DNA of 64,000 nt from Rhinopithecus roxellana (taxonomy: Eukaryota; Chordata; Mammalia; Primates; Cercopithecidae), in the NCBI RefSeq assembly GCF_007565055.1, contig NC_044558.1, forward strand, positions 83,087,444 through 83,151,443. The letters are read 5' to 3'. Below the pieces are notes generated by a model, which searched no databases, was not told where the DNA came from, and saw only the letters and a program-made list of their open reading frames with translations. The stretch's first letter is position 1. Each line of letters starts with the position of its first letter. Made by a program: the position numbers and the translations under genes. Below are positions 31,801 to 45,602 of the stretch, in pieces.

Positions 31801-34800
31801 GAAAAATGAAGCAGGGAAAGCAGAGAGTAGCTGTGGAGTAGGTGGTTTGCATAGTGACTGACAGCCTCTCAGAGCCGAACCTTGGATGAATTAAGGAAGT
31901 GAGTGGAGGCTGTGGTCTGCATGGGGCACTCCAGGCAGTAGGAAGCGTAATAGAAAGCCCAAGGCAGGAGCACTACCTGGCATGTAAGTTCTAAGCTTAC
32001 TGCAGGTATTACTCGTGAAGGTGCTCTTAGGCTTCAGTTGTACAGATGAGGAAACAGAGATGGAAAGCTAAGTAACTTGCCAGTGGGTTAGTGAGTGGCA
32101 AAGCCAGGGCAGGGCTTAAAATCAGGCCCGTGGTCTGGCACAGTGGCTCACATCTGTAATCCCAGCACTATGGGAGGCCAAGGCAGGCGGATCACCTGAG
32201 GTCAGGAGTTCGAGACCAGCCTGGCCAACATGGCAAAACCTCATCTCTTCTAAAAATATAAAAATTAGCTGGGTATGGTGACTGAAGCCTATAATCCCAG
32301 CTACTCAGGGGGCTGAGGCAGGAGAATCGTTTGAACTTGGGAGACGGAGATTGCAGTGAGCCGAGATCATGCCACTGCACTCCAGCCTGGGCAACAGAGC
32401 GAGACTCAAAAAAAAAAAAAAAAAAGCCAGGCCCTTGGAGTCTGGAGCACATGGTCTGAATCTGTAGGTTGTCCAATAGGCTATAAAGAGGACTTTAGGC
32501 CGGGCGCGGTGGCTCAAGCCTGTAATCCCAGCACTTTGGGAGGCCGAGACGGGCGGATCACGAGGTCAGGAGATCGAGACCATCCTGGCTAACACGGTGA
32601 AACCCCGTCTCTACTAAAAAATACAAAAAACTAGCCGGGCGAGGTGGCGGGCGCCTGTAGTCCCAGCTACTTGGGAGGCTGAGGCAGGAGAATGGCATGA
32701 ACCCGGGAGGCGGAGCTTGCAGTGAGCTGAGATCCGGCCACTGCACTTCAGCCTGGGCGACAGAGTGAGACTCCGTCTCAAAAAAAAAAAAAAAGAGGCC
32801 GGGCGCGGTGGCTCAAGCCTGTAATCCCAGCACTTTGGGAGGCCGAGACGGGCGGATCACAAGGTCAGGAGATCGAAACCATCCTGGCTAACCCGGTGAA
32901 ACCCCGTCTCTACTAAAAAATATAAAAAACTAGCCGGGCGAGGTGGCGGGCGCTTGTAGTCCCAGCTACTCGGGAGGCTGAGGCAGCAGAATGGCGTAAA
33001 CCCGGGAGGCGGAGCTTGCAGTGAGCTGAGATCCGGCCACTGCACTCCAGCCTGGGCGACAGAGCCAGACTCCGTCTCAAAAAAAAAAAAAAAAAAAGAG
33101 GACTTTAGATTTTACTGTAAGATGAGAAGCGATGGAGGGTTTTAAGTAGAAATGTGACATGATACGAATTGACTTTTTTTTTTTTTTTTTTGAGATGGAG
33201 TCTCGCTCTATCGCCCAGGCTGGAGTGCAGTGGCCAGATCTCAGCTCACTGCAAGCTCCGTATCCCAGGTTTACGCCATTCTCCCGCCTCAGCCTCCCGA
33301 GTAGCTGGGACTACAGGCGCCCACCACTACGCCCGGCTAGTTTTTTTTATTTTTTTTTAGTAGAGACGGGGTTTCACCTTGTTAGCCAGGGTGGTCTCGA
33401 TCTCCTGACTTCGTGATCCACCCGCCTCGGCCTCCCAAAGTGCTGGGATTACAGGCATGAGCCACCCCGCCCGTCCATGAATTGACTTTTTAAAAGAGCT
33501 GGGTTCTGTGTGGAAAATAGTCTGTAGCTGGTTACCTGTGGAAGCTGAAAACCAGTTAGGAAGTTACTGTATTCAACTCAGGTGAGAGAAATTGGTACTG
33601 AGACTGGGGTGAGAATGGTGCTACTGAGAAGTGGTTAGAACGTGGATGTACTGGGGAAGTAGAGCTGATCAGATGTGTTGATGAATTGGATGCAGAATAT
33701 GAGAGCAAGAGAGTCGTCATAGTGACTCAGGTTTTTGTCCTGAGAATCTGGAAGAATGTCGTCGTATTTTCTCTGATGGGGAAGACTAGAGGAGGAGCAG
33801 TTTTGGAGGGGGCTAGGAATCCAGTGCAGTTTTAAGCAGGTGAGTTTGAGATGCCACTCACACACCCCTTGAGAGCTGTCAAGTTGACACTTCCATATAT
33901 AAAATTGGAGGTTAGGACGGATCAGAACTTGACCTTAAAGGAGAACATATATTCAGGGCAACTTGAATCTATGCTCCCAGTGAAAAAAATAATAATTAAA
34001 AAATAATATCTTAGGCCAGGCGCAGTGGCTTCTGCCTGTAATCCCAGCACTTTAGGAGGCCAAGGCAGGTGGATCACGAAGTCAGGAGTTTGAGACCAGC
34101 CTGACCAACATGAAGAAACCCCGTCTCTACTAAAAATAGAAAATTAGCCGGCTCTGATGGTGCATGCCTATAATCCCAGCTACTCAAGAGGCTGAGGCAG
34201 GAGAATCGCTTGAACCGAGGAGGTTCAGCTGGAGGTTGCGGTGAGCTGAGATTGCGCCATGGCACTCCAACCTGGGCAACAAGAGCGAAATTCTGTCTCA
34301 AAAAATAATAATAATAATAATAATAACTTGACTTTTAGAGGTAGTAAGCATCCTAACCCATGGTTAGGCTGAACCACCTGGGTAGTGAAAGTGAAGAGGA
34401 GGATTGAGACCTAGGGCACTTTAATACATGGAAGATAGAGGGATGAGAAGAGTCTAGCACAGAAGACTGAGGCTCAGTCAGCAAGGAAAGAAGAGAACGG
34501 AGAAGCATGTTCTAGAAGACAAGGGAGGAAGATGTTTTTAGGAGGAAGGAAAAATTGTGTCAATTGTTGCAGATAGGTTAAGAAAGATGAAGAGTGAGAA
34601 CTGTCCATTGAATTTGGCTGCATGGAGGTCATTGGGAAGCTCCAATGTTAGGAGCTCAGCCCAATGATAGGTATAGAAGCCTTACTGGAAATGCTCAAGA
34701 GAGAGGGCAGTGTCATTAAAAAAATGGAGGCCAGGCACAGTGGCTCAGCACCTGTAATCCCAGCACTTTGGGAGGCTGAGGCGGGAGGATTGCTTGAGGC

Positions 34801-37800
34801 CAGGAGTTTAAGACCAGCCTGAGCAACATAGCAAGACCCCATTTCTAAAACAAAAAAAAAATTAGCTGTGTGTAGTGGCACAACTACTCGGAAGACTGAG
34901 GCAGGAGGATCATTTTAGCTCAGGACTTTGAGGTTACAGTGAGCCAAGATCATGCCACTGCATTCCAGCCTGGACAACAGAGCAAGACCCTGCCTCAAAA
35001 AAAAAAAAAATTATAAAGTATATGTGAGGCCAGGTGCAGTGGCTCGTGGCTATAATCCTAACACTTTGGGAGGCTGAGTCGGGTGGATCACTTAAGCTCA
35101 GGAGCTCGAGACCAGCCTGGGCAACATGGCAAGACTCTGCCTCTACTAAAAATACAAAAAAATAGCTGACCATGCTTGTGGTCCCAGCTTCTCGGGAGGC
35201 TGAGGTGGGAGGATCGTTTGAGCCTGGCAGGCGGAGGTTGTAGTAAGCCAAGATCACACCACTGTACTGCAGCCTGGGCGACAGAGACCCTATCTCAAAA
35301 CAAACAAAAAAGTGTATGTGTGTGTGTTTGGTGTATGTGTAAAGAGAGAGACAGGCAGACAAAAATGTTAAATTACTAACAGTTGTTCAGTCTAGGTGAA
35401 GGATACATTGGGTGTTCATTGTACCACTTTTCCCACTTGTCTGTATGGAATTTTCAAAAGGAATTGGAGGGACAAGAAAAGAGTGAATGGGAAGAAAGGA
35501 AATGGAAACAATAACTAAAGGGTCTGCACGTCTTGCAAAGAGAAGCAATGAAGTGGGGCACTGGAGGGAAATGTGAGAGTCAAGGTTTTCATTTTTTGTT
35601 TTAATTCTGGAGATAGTCATGATCCAATACAGAGGAAAAACAGTGATCTAGGAGAGAGAAGGAACTGACGACGTAGTTTCTACTTACACATCAAAGTCTG
35701 GCTCCTTAATAACTAGGAAGTTATTATTTCTAATAATTCCATCCAAAATAAATTGTTAAAACAGTTAATCATAGTCTTACATTATTTAATGTCTTTTTTT
35801 CCTGCTTAAATAGCAATATTTTTTGACTTGTTTTCTGCAGGTTGTAGGAAGTGTCCTGTATTTTACTAATTTTTGCCTTGATAAATTGGGGCAACCGCTT
35901 CTAAATGAAAACCCTCAGCTTTCCGAAGGATGGGAAATACCCAAGTATCCTACATAGTGAATGAAGATCTTTTATGCATCTTACCATTAAGTTCACCTTT
36001 AAAACAATTTCCAAATTTTGCAGACCATGATAACTATTCCTTAATAAAATTCACTAAAGGTACCATCAAGTCTTCAGCCACATTGTTTCTCTAGAAGGGC
36101 AAGAAATACAAGTAAAGGCAAAAAGGTTTGTGTGGGGAGTTGTTTTGTTTTACTTATTTACTTTTTTAACCAAAATCATAAACTTTTGGCTTGAAAAGTT
36201 AATGTTCTTTACTGCTGGTTTACTCTAAGGTTAATTACAGATCGAGCTAGAATTTTAATCCATACATATATATTAAACGTTTAAATGGATCATCTGCTTC
36301 TTGGAATTCATTGGTTCTCACCTAATGTGCCTGGGCGGGTGGAAAAGTGTAATTGTTGCTGTCAATTTGATTGCAGTCTTATAACCATCTGCCTTGTTTC
36401 CATGTTACCTAATGGAAATATGATCATCTGTTCACCTCGATTCTGTGGTTAACCACTGAAAAAACTCAAAAGAGGTAACAGATCAGTCAGGAACAGAAGG
36501 GTTCTTGGTTAAAAGACTGCATAGTACTATTTAAATCACTCAATACAGGAGATTAAAGTATACTTCTTGTTGCAGATATTAGTGATCTGTGATCAACTTG
36601 CTTTCATGTTTCTCTGATACACTTTGCTGTCATATAGAATTTTATTGATTTGCTTTTCTATTTTTATTTACATTATAAAAATCTTTGTCTTTTGACCAAA
36701 TAGGCCAAAGCCTCACTGTTTCAATTGTGGTTCTGAAGAACACCAAATGAAAGATTGCCCAATGGTAAATTTTTCTCATGTTAAGAAAAGTCTTTGAACA
36801 AGAGCTTTCTAATGTTTTCAACACATTTATGGTATTGTGTGACATGAAAGAACTTTCTTTGTTACTTTCCTGTAGTCCTTTAATTTGAAATCTTTTCAAA
36901 TTTGTGTTTATATTTTAAGACATTAAATTTTTTTAGTAAATAATTTAAAATAGTACTCTCTGTATTTGATATGAATAAACAGTTAAATTGTAGAGTTTAT
37001 CCAAAAACTTGATTTAATTTATGATAATACTGAGGTGATAGACTGCTCCTTTCCTTACTTATTTTTCTAAAATATTCACTCTCTTTTACACTTGTTCGTC
37101 ATACATTAAAACTAAAATAATCGGCCAGGCGCGGTGGCTCAAGCCTGTAATCCCAGCACTTTGGGAGGCCGAGACGGGCGGATCACGAGGTCAGGAGATC
37201 GAGACCATCCTGGCTAACACAGTGAAATCCCGTCTCTACTAAAAAAAAATACAAAAAACTAGCCGGGCGAGATGTTGGGCGCCTGTAGTCCCAGCTACTC
37301 AGGAGGCTGAGGCAGGAGAATGGCGTAAACCTGGGAGGCGGAGCTTGCAGTGAGCTGAGATCCGGCCACTGCACTCCAGCCTGGGCAACAGAGCGAGACT
37401 CCGTCTCAAAAAAAAAAAAAAAAAAAAACTAAAATAATCTGTTTATTTGATCTAAAAAAAAGTATTTAATTTCTGAAATATTTCTGAGTTGCATGAAACT
37501 ATTCTTTTCAAATGTGTCGTGATGTAGCCTCGAAATGCTGCTCGAATAAGTGAAAAGAGAAAAGAGTATATGGATGCCTGTGGGGAAGCAAACAATCAGA
37601 ATTTCCAGCAGCGATACCATGCAGAAGAAGTAGAAGAAAGATTTGGAAGATTCAAGCCAGGAGTTATTAGGTATTAATGGCATTTTACCATAGGTCATTT
37701 TTATTTTCCTAGCGTTTGGAATGTTCTCTGTCTCTTCAGGCTAATTATCAGGATGTAAGTGTACTCTGCCAAAGCCCTAGGTAATATACATAAATTCATT

Positions 37801-40800
37801 TAGAAACATTTCTTGAAATTTTAATTATATTTGTTAGACATCATGGTATGTAATATAAGCAAGACATGTTTTAAAATACCAGAATATTATGTATGTGTTT
37901 TCATGCAAACAAGAATTCATTATTTTTCTTCCTCCTTTATTTTTACTTAGTGAGGAACTTCAAGATGCACTAGGTGTGACAGACAAGAGTCTTCCACCTT
38001 TTATCTATCGGATGCGCCAGCTAGGGTACCCACCAGGGTGGCTCAAAGAGGCTGAATTGGAGAATTCGGGGCTTGCACTGTATGATGGAAAAGGTATAGT
38101 ATCTTAAGTTAGAGAAGTCACCTTAAGTGTTTCCCTTTTTTTTTTTATTATTAAAGAATCAACAAAATGTGATAGGAATGGCTGACTTCTTTAATGTGTG
38201 CTAACTAAAAAATATGATGATGATGTTTCCTTGGTAAATTTTACAAGGAAGGAACTAAAATTTCAGTGAGTTCATAGATTATCTGATGGTTTTCTGGGCT
38301 TGCTCAGGTACTATCTAGGCCAGAGTATCACCTCTCCAGCCAGTCCTCATAAGCTCTTACCTTTCTCAGTAATAATAACAGATGCCAGGAGACCTGTAAA
38401 ATGTGAAATATAGAAAACCTCTAGGCCGGGCGCGGTGGCTCAAGCCTGTAATCCCAGCACTTTGGGAGGCCGAGACGGGCGGATCACGAGGTCAGGAGAT
38501 CGAGACCATCCTGGCTAACACGGTGAAACCCCGTCTCTACTAAAAAAAATACAAAAACTAGCTGGGCGTGGTGGCGGGCGCCTGTAGTCCCAGCTGCTCG
38601 GGAGGCTGAGGCAGGAGAATGGCGTGAACCCGGGAGGCGGAGCTTACAGTGAGCTGAGATCCGGCCACTGTACTCCATACAGCCTGGGTGACAGCGAGAC
38701 TCCGTCTCAAAAAAAAAAAAAAAAAAAGAAAACCTCTAATAGTCTAGAACTTCTCTCCTAGATACTTACTCTAGAAAGATACACATATGCAAAATAAACT
38801 GTATGTATACAAGAATCTTTTTGTATCATTGAATATGATGGTGAAAAATCTAAGACAACATTAAGGCCCTAAAGAAAAATGGTTAAATAAATTGGTAGTT
38901 CTAAGCTGTGGACTCCCTGCAACATATGAAGAGTGGGAATAAATCTGTATGAGCTGACATGGCAAAATCTTTGTGCAATATTGAGTTTTTAAAAAGCAGG
39001 TTTCAGCTGGGCGCAGTGACTCATGGCCGTAATCCCAGGATTTTAGAAGGCCGAGGTGGATGGATCACTTGAGGTCAGGAGTTCAAGACCAGCCTGGCCA
39101 AGATGGTGAAACCTGGTCTCTACTAAAAATACAAAAATTAGGCTGGGCGCGGTGGCTCAAGCCTGTAATCCCAGCACTTTGGGAGGCCGAGACGGGCGGA
39201 TCACGAGGTCAGGAGATCAAGACCATCCTGGCTAACACAGTGAAACCCCGTCTCTACTAAAAACTACAAAAAAACTAGCTGGGCGAGGTGGCGGGCGCCT
39301 GTAGTCCCAGCTACTCGGGAGGCTGAGGCAGGAGAATGGCGTGAGCCTGGGAGGCGGAGCTTGCAGAGAGCTGAGATCCGGCCACTGCACTCCAGCCTGG
39401 GTGACAGAGCGAGACTCCGTCTCAAAAAAAAAATACAAAAATTAGCCAAGCATGGTGGCGGGCGCCTGTAATCCCAGCTACTTGGGAGGCTGAGGCAGTG
39501 GGTAGATCGCCTGAGCTCAGGAGTTTGAGACCAGCCTGGGCAACATGGTGAAACGCTGTCTGTACTAAAAATACACAGCCTACCCTGGTGTGGTTGTGCA
39601 TGTGTGTAGAACCAGCTATTCAGGAGGCTGACGTGGGAGGATCACTTGAGCCTGAGAGGCAGAAGCTATAGTGAGCCAACATAGTGCCACTACACTCCAG
39701 TCTGGGTGACAAAGCAAGACCCTTTCTCAAAAAAAAAAAAAAAATTCTGTCCTAATGGTTAAGAAAAATTACAATTAAAATTGAAAGCCATTTCAAAACT
39801 AATTCTGTTGCCATGAGTATAAGCACTTTCCAGGTGTACTTTTGGTCTGGGAAGGGATATGTATTGACATTTAGCAATATTAACGCTTTTTATGGTCTGT
39901 AATAGATAGCACTGATGGGGAAACAGAAGTTGGAGAAATACAGCAGAATAAAAGTGTCACTTACGATCTCTCAAAATTGGTCAACTATCCTGGTTTTAAT
40001 ATATCTACTCCCAGAGGAATTCCAGATGTAAGTATATTTATTTTTTAAAATTATCGTGTGATGTGATATTATTATGTTAAAGATTGGTCAGAATATTAAC
40101 TTGTTGGCTAGGCATGGTGGCTCACACCTGTAATCCCAACACTTTGCGAGTCCGAGGCAAGATGATCGCTTGAGCCCCAGAGTTCGAGACCAGCCTGGGC
40201 AACATAGCAAGACTTTGTCCCTACAAAAAAATTTAAAAACTAGCCAAGGGTGGCGGCACATGCCTGTAGTCCTGGCTATTAGGGAGGCTGAGGGGGGAGG
40301 ATTGCAGATGTTACAGTGAGGTGAGATCACACGAGACCCTGACTCAAAAAATAATTACTTAATTCATATACACATACAAACTTATATAGTAGTTACTATT
40401 TAAAGGAATAAATGTGTTGTTTACTTTTTTTTTTTGAGATTGTGTCTCACTCTATCGCCCAGGCTGGGGTGCAGTGGTGCGATCTTGGCTCACTGCAACC
40501 TCTGTCTCCCGGGTTCACACCATTCTCCTGCCTCAGCCTCCCGAGTAGCTGGGACTACAGGCGCCCGCCACCATGCCCGGCTAGTTTTTTGTATTTTTAG
40601 TAGAGACGGGGTTTCACCATGTTAACCAGGATGGTCTCGATCTCTTGACCTCGTGATCCACCCGCCTCGGCCTCCCAAAGTGCTGGGATAACAGGCGTTA
40701 GCCACCACACCTGGCTACTTGTTTACATTTTTAATTTCCTTTATAGAATCTTGCTAGAATCTTAATTGAAGTCTTATATTCATCAACAGCAGTTTTCTCT

Positions 40801-43800
40801 GATTTTGTGCCCTCAGAAAGGGAGCCAGAATAGATTGGTTAGAGTCTCTAAATCTAAAACTACTCTAACATTTTAAAAGTTTTTAACAATATGGATTGTT
40901 CTGAGAGTATTATATATTTTACAGAATTAACCTAGGAAATAAGTTTCTATCTATAATAAATCTAAATATACTATAACTCTTTTTCCTGTTTATTCTTGCC
41001 TTTTTTCCCCTCAAAATAAAATTTCTCATTTTGTATATGAATGGTTTTTCCACACTTAACTCTTTTCCAGCTTCCATCTTAGGTCTCAAGATTCAACAAT
41101 GAACTGTTGTACTGTTTTATTTAAAAAGTGTATCGGCCGGGCGCGGTGGCTCACGCCTGTAATCCCAGCTCTCAGGGAGGCAGAGGCGGGAGGATAGCTT
41201 GAGCCCAGGAGTTCGAGACCTGCCTGGGTAATACAGCGAGACCCCGTTCTCCACAAAAACGAAAAAAAAAAAAAAGACAAAAAAAAAAATAAAAAGTGTA
41301 TTATTGGCCGGGCGCAGTGGCCCATGCCTATAATCCCAGCACTTTGGGAGGCCAAGGCGGGTGGATCACTTGAGCTCAGGAGTTTGAGACCAGCCTGGCC
41401 AATATGGCAAAATCCCATCTCTACTAAAAATATAAAAATTAGCTGGGTGTGGTGGCAGGCACCTGTAATCCCAGCTACTCAGGAGGCTGAGGCAGAAGAA
41501 TCGCTTGAACCCGGGAGGTGGAGGTTACAGTGAGCTGAGATCACGCCATTGCACTTTAGTCTGGATGATGAAAGCAAAACTCCATCTCAAAAAAACATAA
41601 AAATAAAAAGTGTGTTCTTAGGAACTGGACAGTAGGGAAACAGCCAAAGACTTGAGGTTAAGAGTGTAGTGAGCAGATAGAAAGTTGTCAATCACACAAG
41701 ACTGTAATTCATTACGGGCAGAAGTGCATGATACAAACCATCAGTGCTTCTGGAAGCCAGTGCAGCTTCCAGTCTACTTCACAGTCCCCTGGGAATACTC
41801 GTTAGAAATGTACATTCTTGAGTCCCATCCTTAGACTTAACTGATTCAAACCCTGGAACCTCTGTTTCACAAGAGTTCCATGGGATTCTTACTGAGAACC
41901 ACTGTTGAATGTGCGATTGGAGAGGAGAGAGAAATAAGCGGTATGGAATCTTTAAAGATGAGTGCTGTATTTGGAAAGAGAAAGAGCAGAAGATAGAAAA
42001 CTCATGAGTAAGTGTGTTAGGAGAATTAGGCTATGAACGGCCCTGTTAGCAGTGCCAGTGCTTGATGGGAGAGAGACTGGAGCCTGGGAGGCCCCATAGC
42101 AGTCACTCCTGCCTACATCTTCTGCTTGCGGTATGTAGAACCTTTTTTGGCCAAGTGATTGTGTCAGGTAGTCTTTTAGTATTCAGTCTTAATTATGTTG
42201 CAGGCAGGTTTAGTTTTCCTTCAACACATCATTATTTTCCGTAATTCCCAATAAAGGAAAAGTAACATAAGAAGGAAAAATGTAATTTGAGATCTCCACT
42301 GTACCTCCTTTGAGCAAAATCTCAAAACATGACATTTTCCAAATACATGGTTGTTTTTTTTTCTTCTCATTATTAGGAATGGAGGATCTTTGGTTCCATA
42401 CCAATGCAGGCATGTCAGCAGAAGGATGTGTTTGCCAATTACCTTACTTCTAACTTCCAAGCGGTAAATCGATTTTAAGGGTGTGCTCTATAAAATGTTG
42501 TTGTGTCTGTGAGATTTTGTAATTTATTAGCATATTACAGTCTTTTCTTGCTTTATTATCTTGACAAACCAAAAGGAAAACAGTGGCGAAATTCACCAGT
42601 TACCTAGACTTATCTCCAGATTGCTTTTCTACATCATTTTAAGTGAAGGGATGGAGTTTAATTAATTGTCTACCCCACCTAACTTGTGTTTGGTTTGGTT
42701 GCTCCTTTAGCCAGGTATGAAGTCTGGCAGCAAGAGGTCTTCATCTCACTCTAGCCCAGGTAGTCCAAAGAAGCAGAAGAATGAAAGCAACTCAGCAGGA
42801 TCCCCGGCCGACATGGAGCTCGATTCGGGTAGGTTTCATCTTATGGCTCTGATTTCTCTTTTTTTCCTCTTTTTTTTTTTTTTTTTTTTTGAGACAGAGT
42901 CTCGCTCTTTCGCGAAGGCTGGAGTACAGTGGCGCGATCTCGGCTCACTGCAACCTCCGCCTCCCGTGTTCATGCCATTCTCCTGCCTCAGCCTCCCTAG
43001 TAGCTGGGACTACAGGTGCCCGCCACCACGTCAGGCTAATTTTTAGTAGAGACAGGGTTTCACCATGTTAGCTAGGATGGTCTTGATCTCTTGACCTCGT
43101 GATCCACCCGCCTTGGCCTCCCAAAGTGCTGGGATTACAGACATGAGCCACTGCGCCCGGCCTGTAGCTTTGATTTCATCAAGAAGCTATGACACATTTG
43201 TATGCTCCTGAATTCCGTAAGAAAGGGGAAGCTCCTTCGTGAGCACTGTCTAAAGAGTAAATCTTTATTTTGTTCTTGGAGAGCAAAGCATCAGTGCTGT
43301 CCATGATAAAAACTGAATTGGGCCGGGTGCGGTGGCTCAAGCCTGTAATCCCAGCACTTTGGGAGGCCGAGACGGGCAGATCACGAGGTCAGGAGATCGA
43401 GACCATCCTGGCTAACACGGTGAAAACCCGTCTCTACTGAAAAATACAAAAAACTAGCCGGGCGAGGTGGTGGGCGCCTGTAGTCCCAGTTACTCGGGAG
43501 GCTGAGGCAGGAGAATGGCGTAAACCCGGGAGGCGGAGCTTGCAGTGAGCTGAGATCCGGCCACTGCACTCCAGCCTGGGCAACAGAGCGAGACTCCGTC
43601 TCAAAAAAAAAAAAAAAAAAAAAGCCGAATTGGAAGCCAGAGCTTGGTGTGAGAGCTAGATGGGCCAGCTGGCTGCATTCCTGAATTAGGGGAGTTCCTT
43701 TTTTTTTTTTTTTTTTCCTTTTTGTGTAGAATGGGGTCTCACTGTGTTGCCCAGGCAGGTCTCAAACTCCCATGCTCAAGCAGTGTTCCTGCCTTTGCTT

Positions 43801-45561
43801 CCCTAAGTGCTGGGATTATAGGTGTGAGCCACAGTGCCTGACCCATTCCTGGATTAGCAGACCCACCCCAGTCTCAACAGTGCTGCATCCAGACTGGCCC
43901 CTTTGATCCGGCCAGTGTTCTGAGACAGGCAGTGGAAAGTGTGTACCCTTCTGGCAGCTTGCTCCCAACAGGAAGAAGAGCAAAGCTGAGCCAAGCTTTC
44001 CAGGTATTCTCTCCAGTAGTATTAATCCAGTAGATCACTCCTCCACCCAAGAAAGACAGGTCATCAGGAAAATGTGCCTTCCCAGAATGTAAAGTAGGAC
44101 AAAGGGCTTGCTCTCTGAGCTTTCCCTACTTTTTTTTTTTTTTTTTTTTTTTGAGGCAGAGTCTTGCCCGGTTACCCTGGCTGGAGTTCAGTGGCACAAT
44201 CTCGGCCTACTGCAAGCTCTGCCTCCCGGGTTCAAGTGATTCTTCTGTCCCAGCCTCCCAAGTAGCTAGACTACAGACATGCACCACCACACCCGGCTAA
44301 TTTTTGTATTTTTAGTAGAAATGGGGTTTTGCTGGCCGGGCGCGGTGGCTCACGCCTGTAATCTCAGCACTTTGGGAGGCCGAGGCAGGTAGATCACCTG
44401 AGGTCAGAAGTTCAAGACCAGCCTGACCAACATAGTGAAACCCTGTCTCTACTAAAAATACAAAAATTAACTGGGCATGGTGGCACCTGCCTGTAATCCC
44501 AGCTATTTGGGAGGCTGAGGCAGGAGAATCACTTGAACCCAGGAGGCGGAGGTCGCAGTGAGCCAAGATCGCACCACTGCACTCCAGCCTGGGGAACAGA
44601 GCGAGACTCCATTTCAAAATTAAAAAAAAAAAAAGATGTGATGTGAACATGTAAGTTGTCCCAAATTTGATTGTGAAGCCCTGTCTTCCTTCGTTTAAAA
44701 ACAAACAAACAAAAAAAAATCATGAATTAGGCCGGGGCGCGGTGGCTCAAGCCTGTAATCCCAGCACTTTGGGAGGCCGAGACGGGCGGATCACGAGGTC
44801 AGGAGATCAAGACCATCCTGGCTAACACGGTGAAACCCCCGTCTCTACTAAAAAAATACAAAAAAACTAGCCGGGCGAGGTGGTGGCGCCTGTAGTCCCA
44901 GTTACTCGGGAGGCTGAGGCAGGAGAATGGCGTGAACCCGGGAGGCGGAGCTTGCAGTGAGCTGAGATCCGGCCATTGCACTCCAGCCTGGGTGACAGAG
45001 CGAGACTCCGTCTCAAAAAAAAAAAAAAAAATCATGAATTAAATTCCTTTAAAGTTCATAGGGATTAAATCCTCACATCAAATTCTTTTGCACAAAGTGA
45101 CTTCAGTGTTCAGAATCAAAGCACTCAAATTATTTCCCCTAAGTTTTTTTGTTTGTTTGTTTCGGGTTTTTTTTTTCCAGACAGAGTTTTGCTGTCGCCC
45201 AGGCTGGAGTGCAGTGGCGCAGTCTTGGCTCACTGCAACCTCTGCCTCCCGGGTTCAAGCGATTCTCCTGCCTCAGCCTCCCAAGTACCTGGGATTACAG
45301 GTGCACACCACCACGCCTGGCTAATTTTATATTTTTAGTAGAGATGGGGTTTCTCCATGTTGGCCAAGCTGGTCTCGAACTCCTGACCTCAGGTGAACCG
45401 CCCGCCTCCGCCTCCCAAAGTGCTGGGATTATAGGTGTGAGCCACAGCACTGGCCCATGGTTGTCATTTTTTGAAGTTTGGGGATTTGTGGTGGTGGCAC
45501 CCCTGTCACCAGGGCCGCCCACTTCTGTGTAGGCATTTTCAGCTTTGTGCTAGGGGCTCTT

Positions 45562-45602
<41 letters not shown>

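Larger units (their letters stand above)
28703..35840 (+). other. ZCCHC8: ZCCHC8 intron 5 (7.1 kb)
   Basis: Thirteen Alus in series, an L2-like fragment (about 31655-31800) and a MIR (about 32030-32126). Unassigned stretches: 28703-29199, 33477-34013 (gene-poor, reads like very old repeat), 34327-34728 and 35313-35840. Confidence 0.8.
40028..42376 (+). other. ZCCHC8: ZCCHC8 intron 11
   Basis: Contains three Alus, a BC200 retropseudogene (41134-41290) and a MER5A-like hAT fragment (about 41785-41915). 40717-41121 and 41916-42376 show nothing I can assign. Confidence 0.8.

Noticed and set aside
35945..35956. Premature stop (TAG) soon after exon 6, suggesting a broken ZCCHC8
   Set aside because: The stop lies inside the short U12-like intron 6. 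Splicing 35944 to 36060 keeps the frame.
41134..41290. Functional BC200 gene
   Set aside because: It lacks the 3' C-rich unique part, has substitutions, and is flanked by target duplications, so it is a retro-copy.
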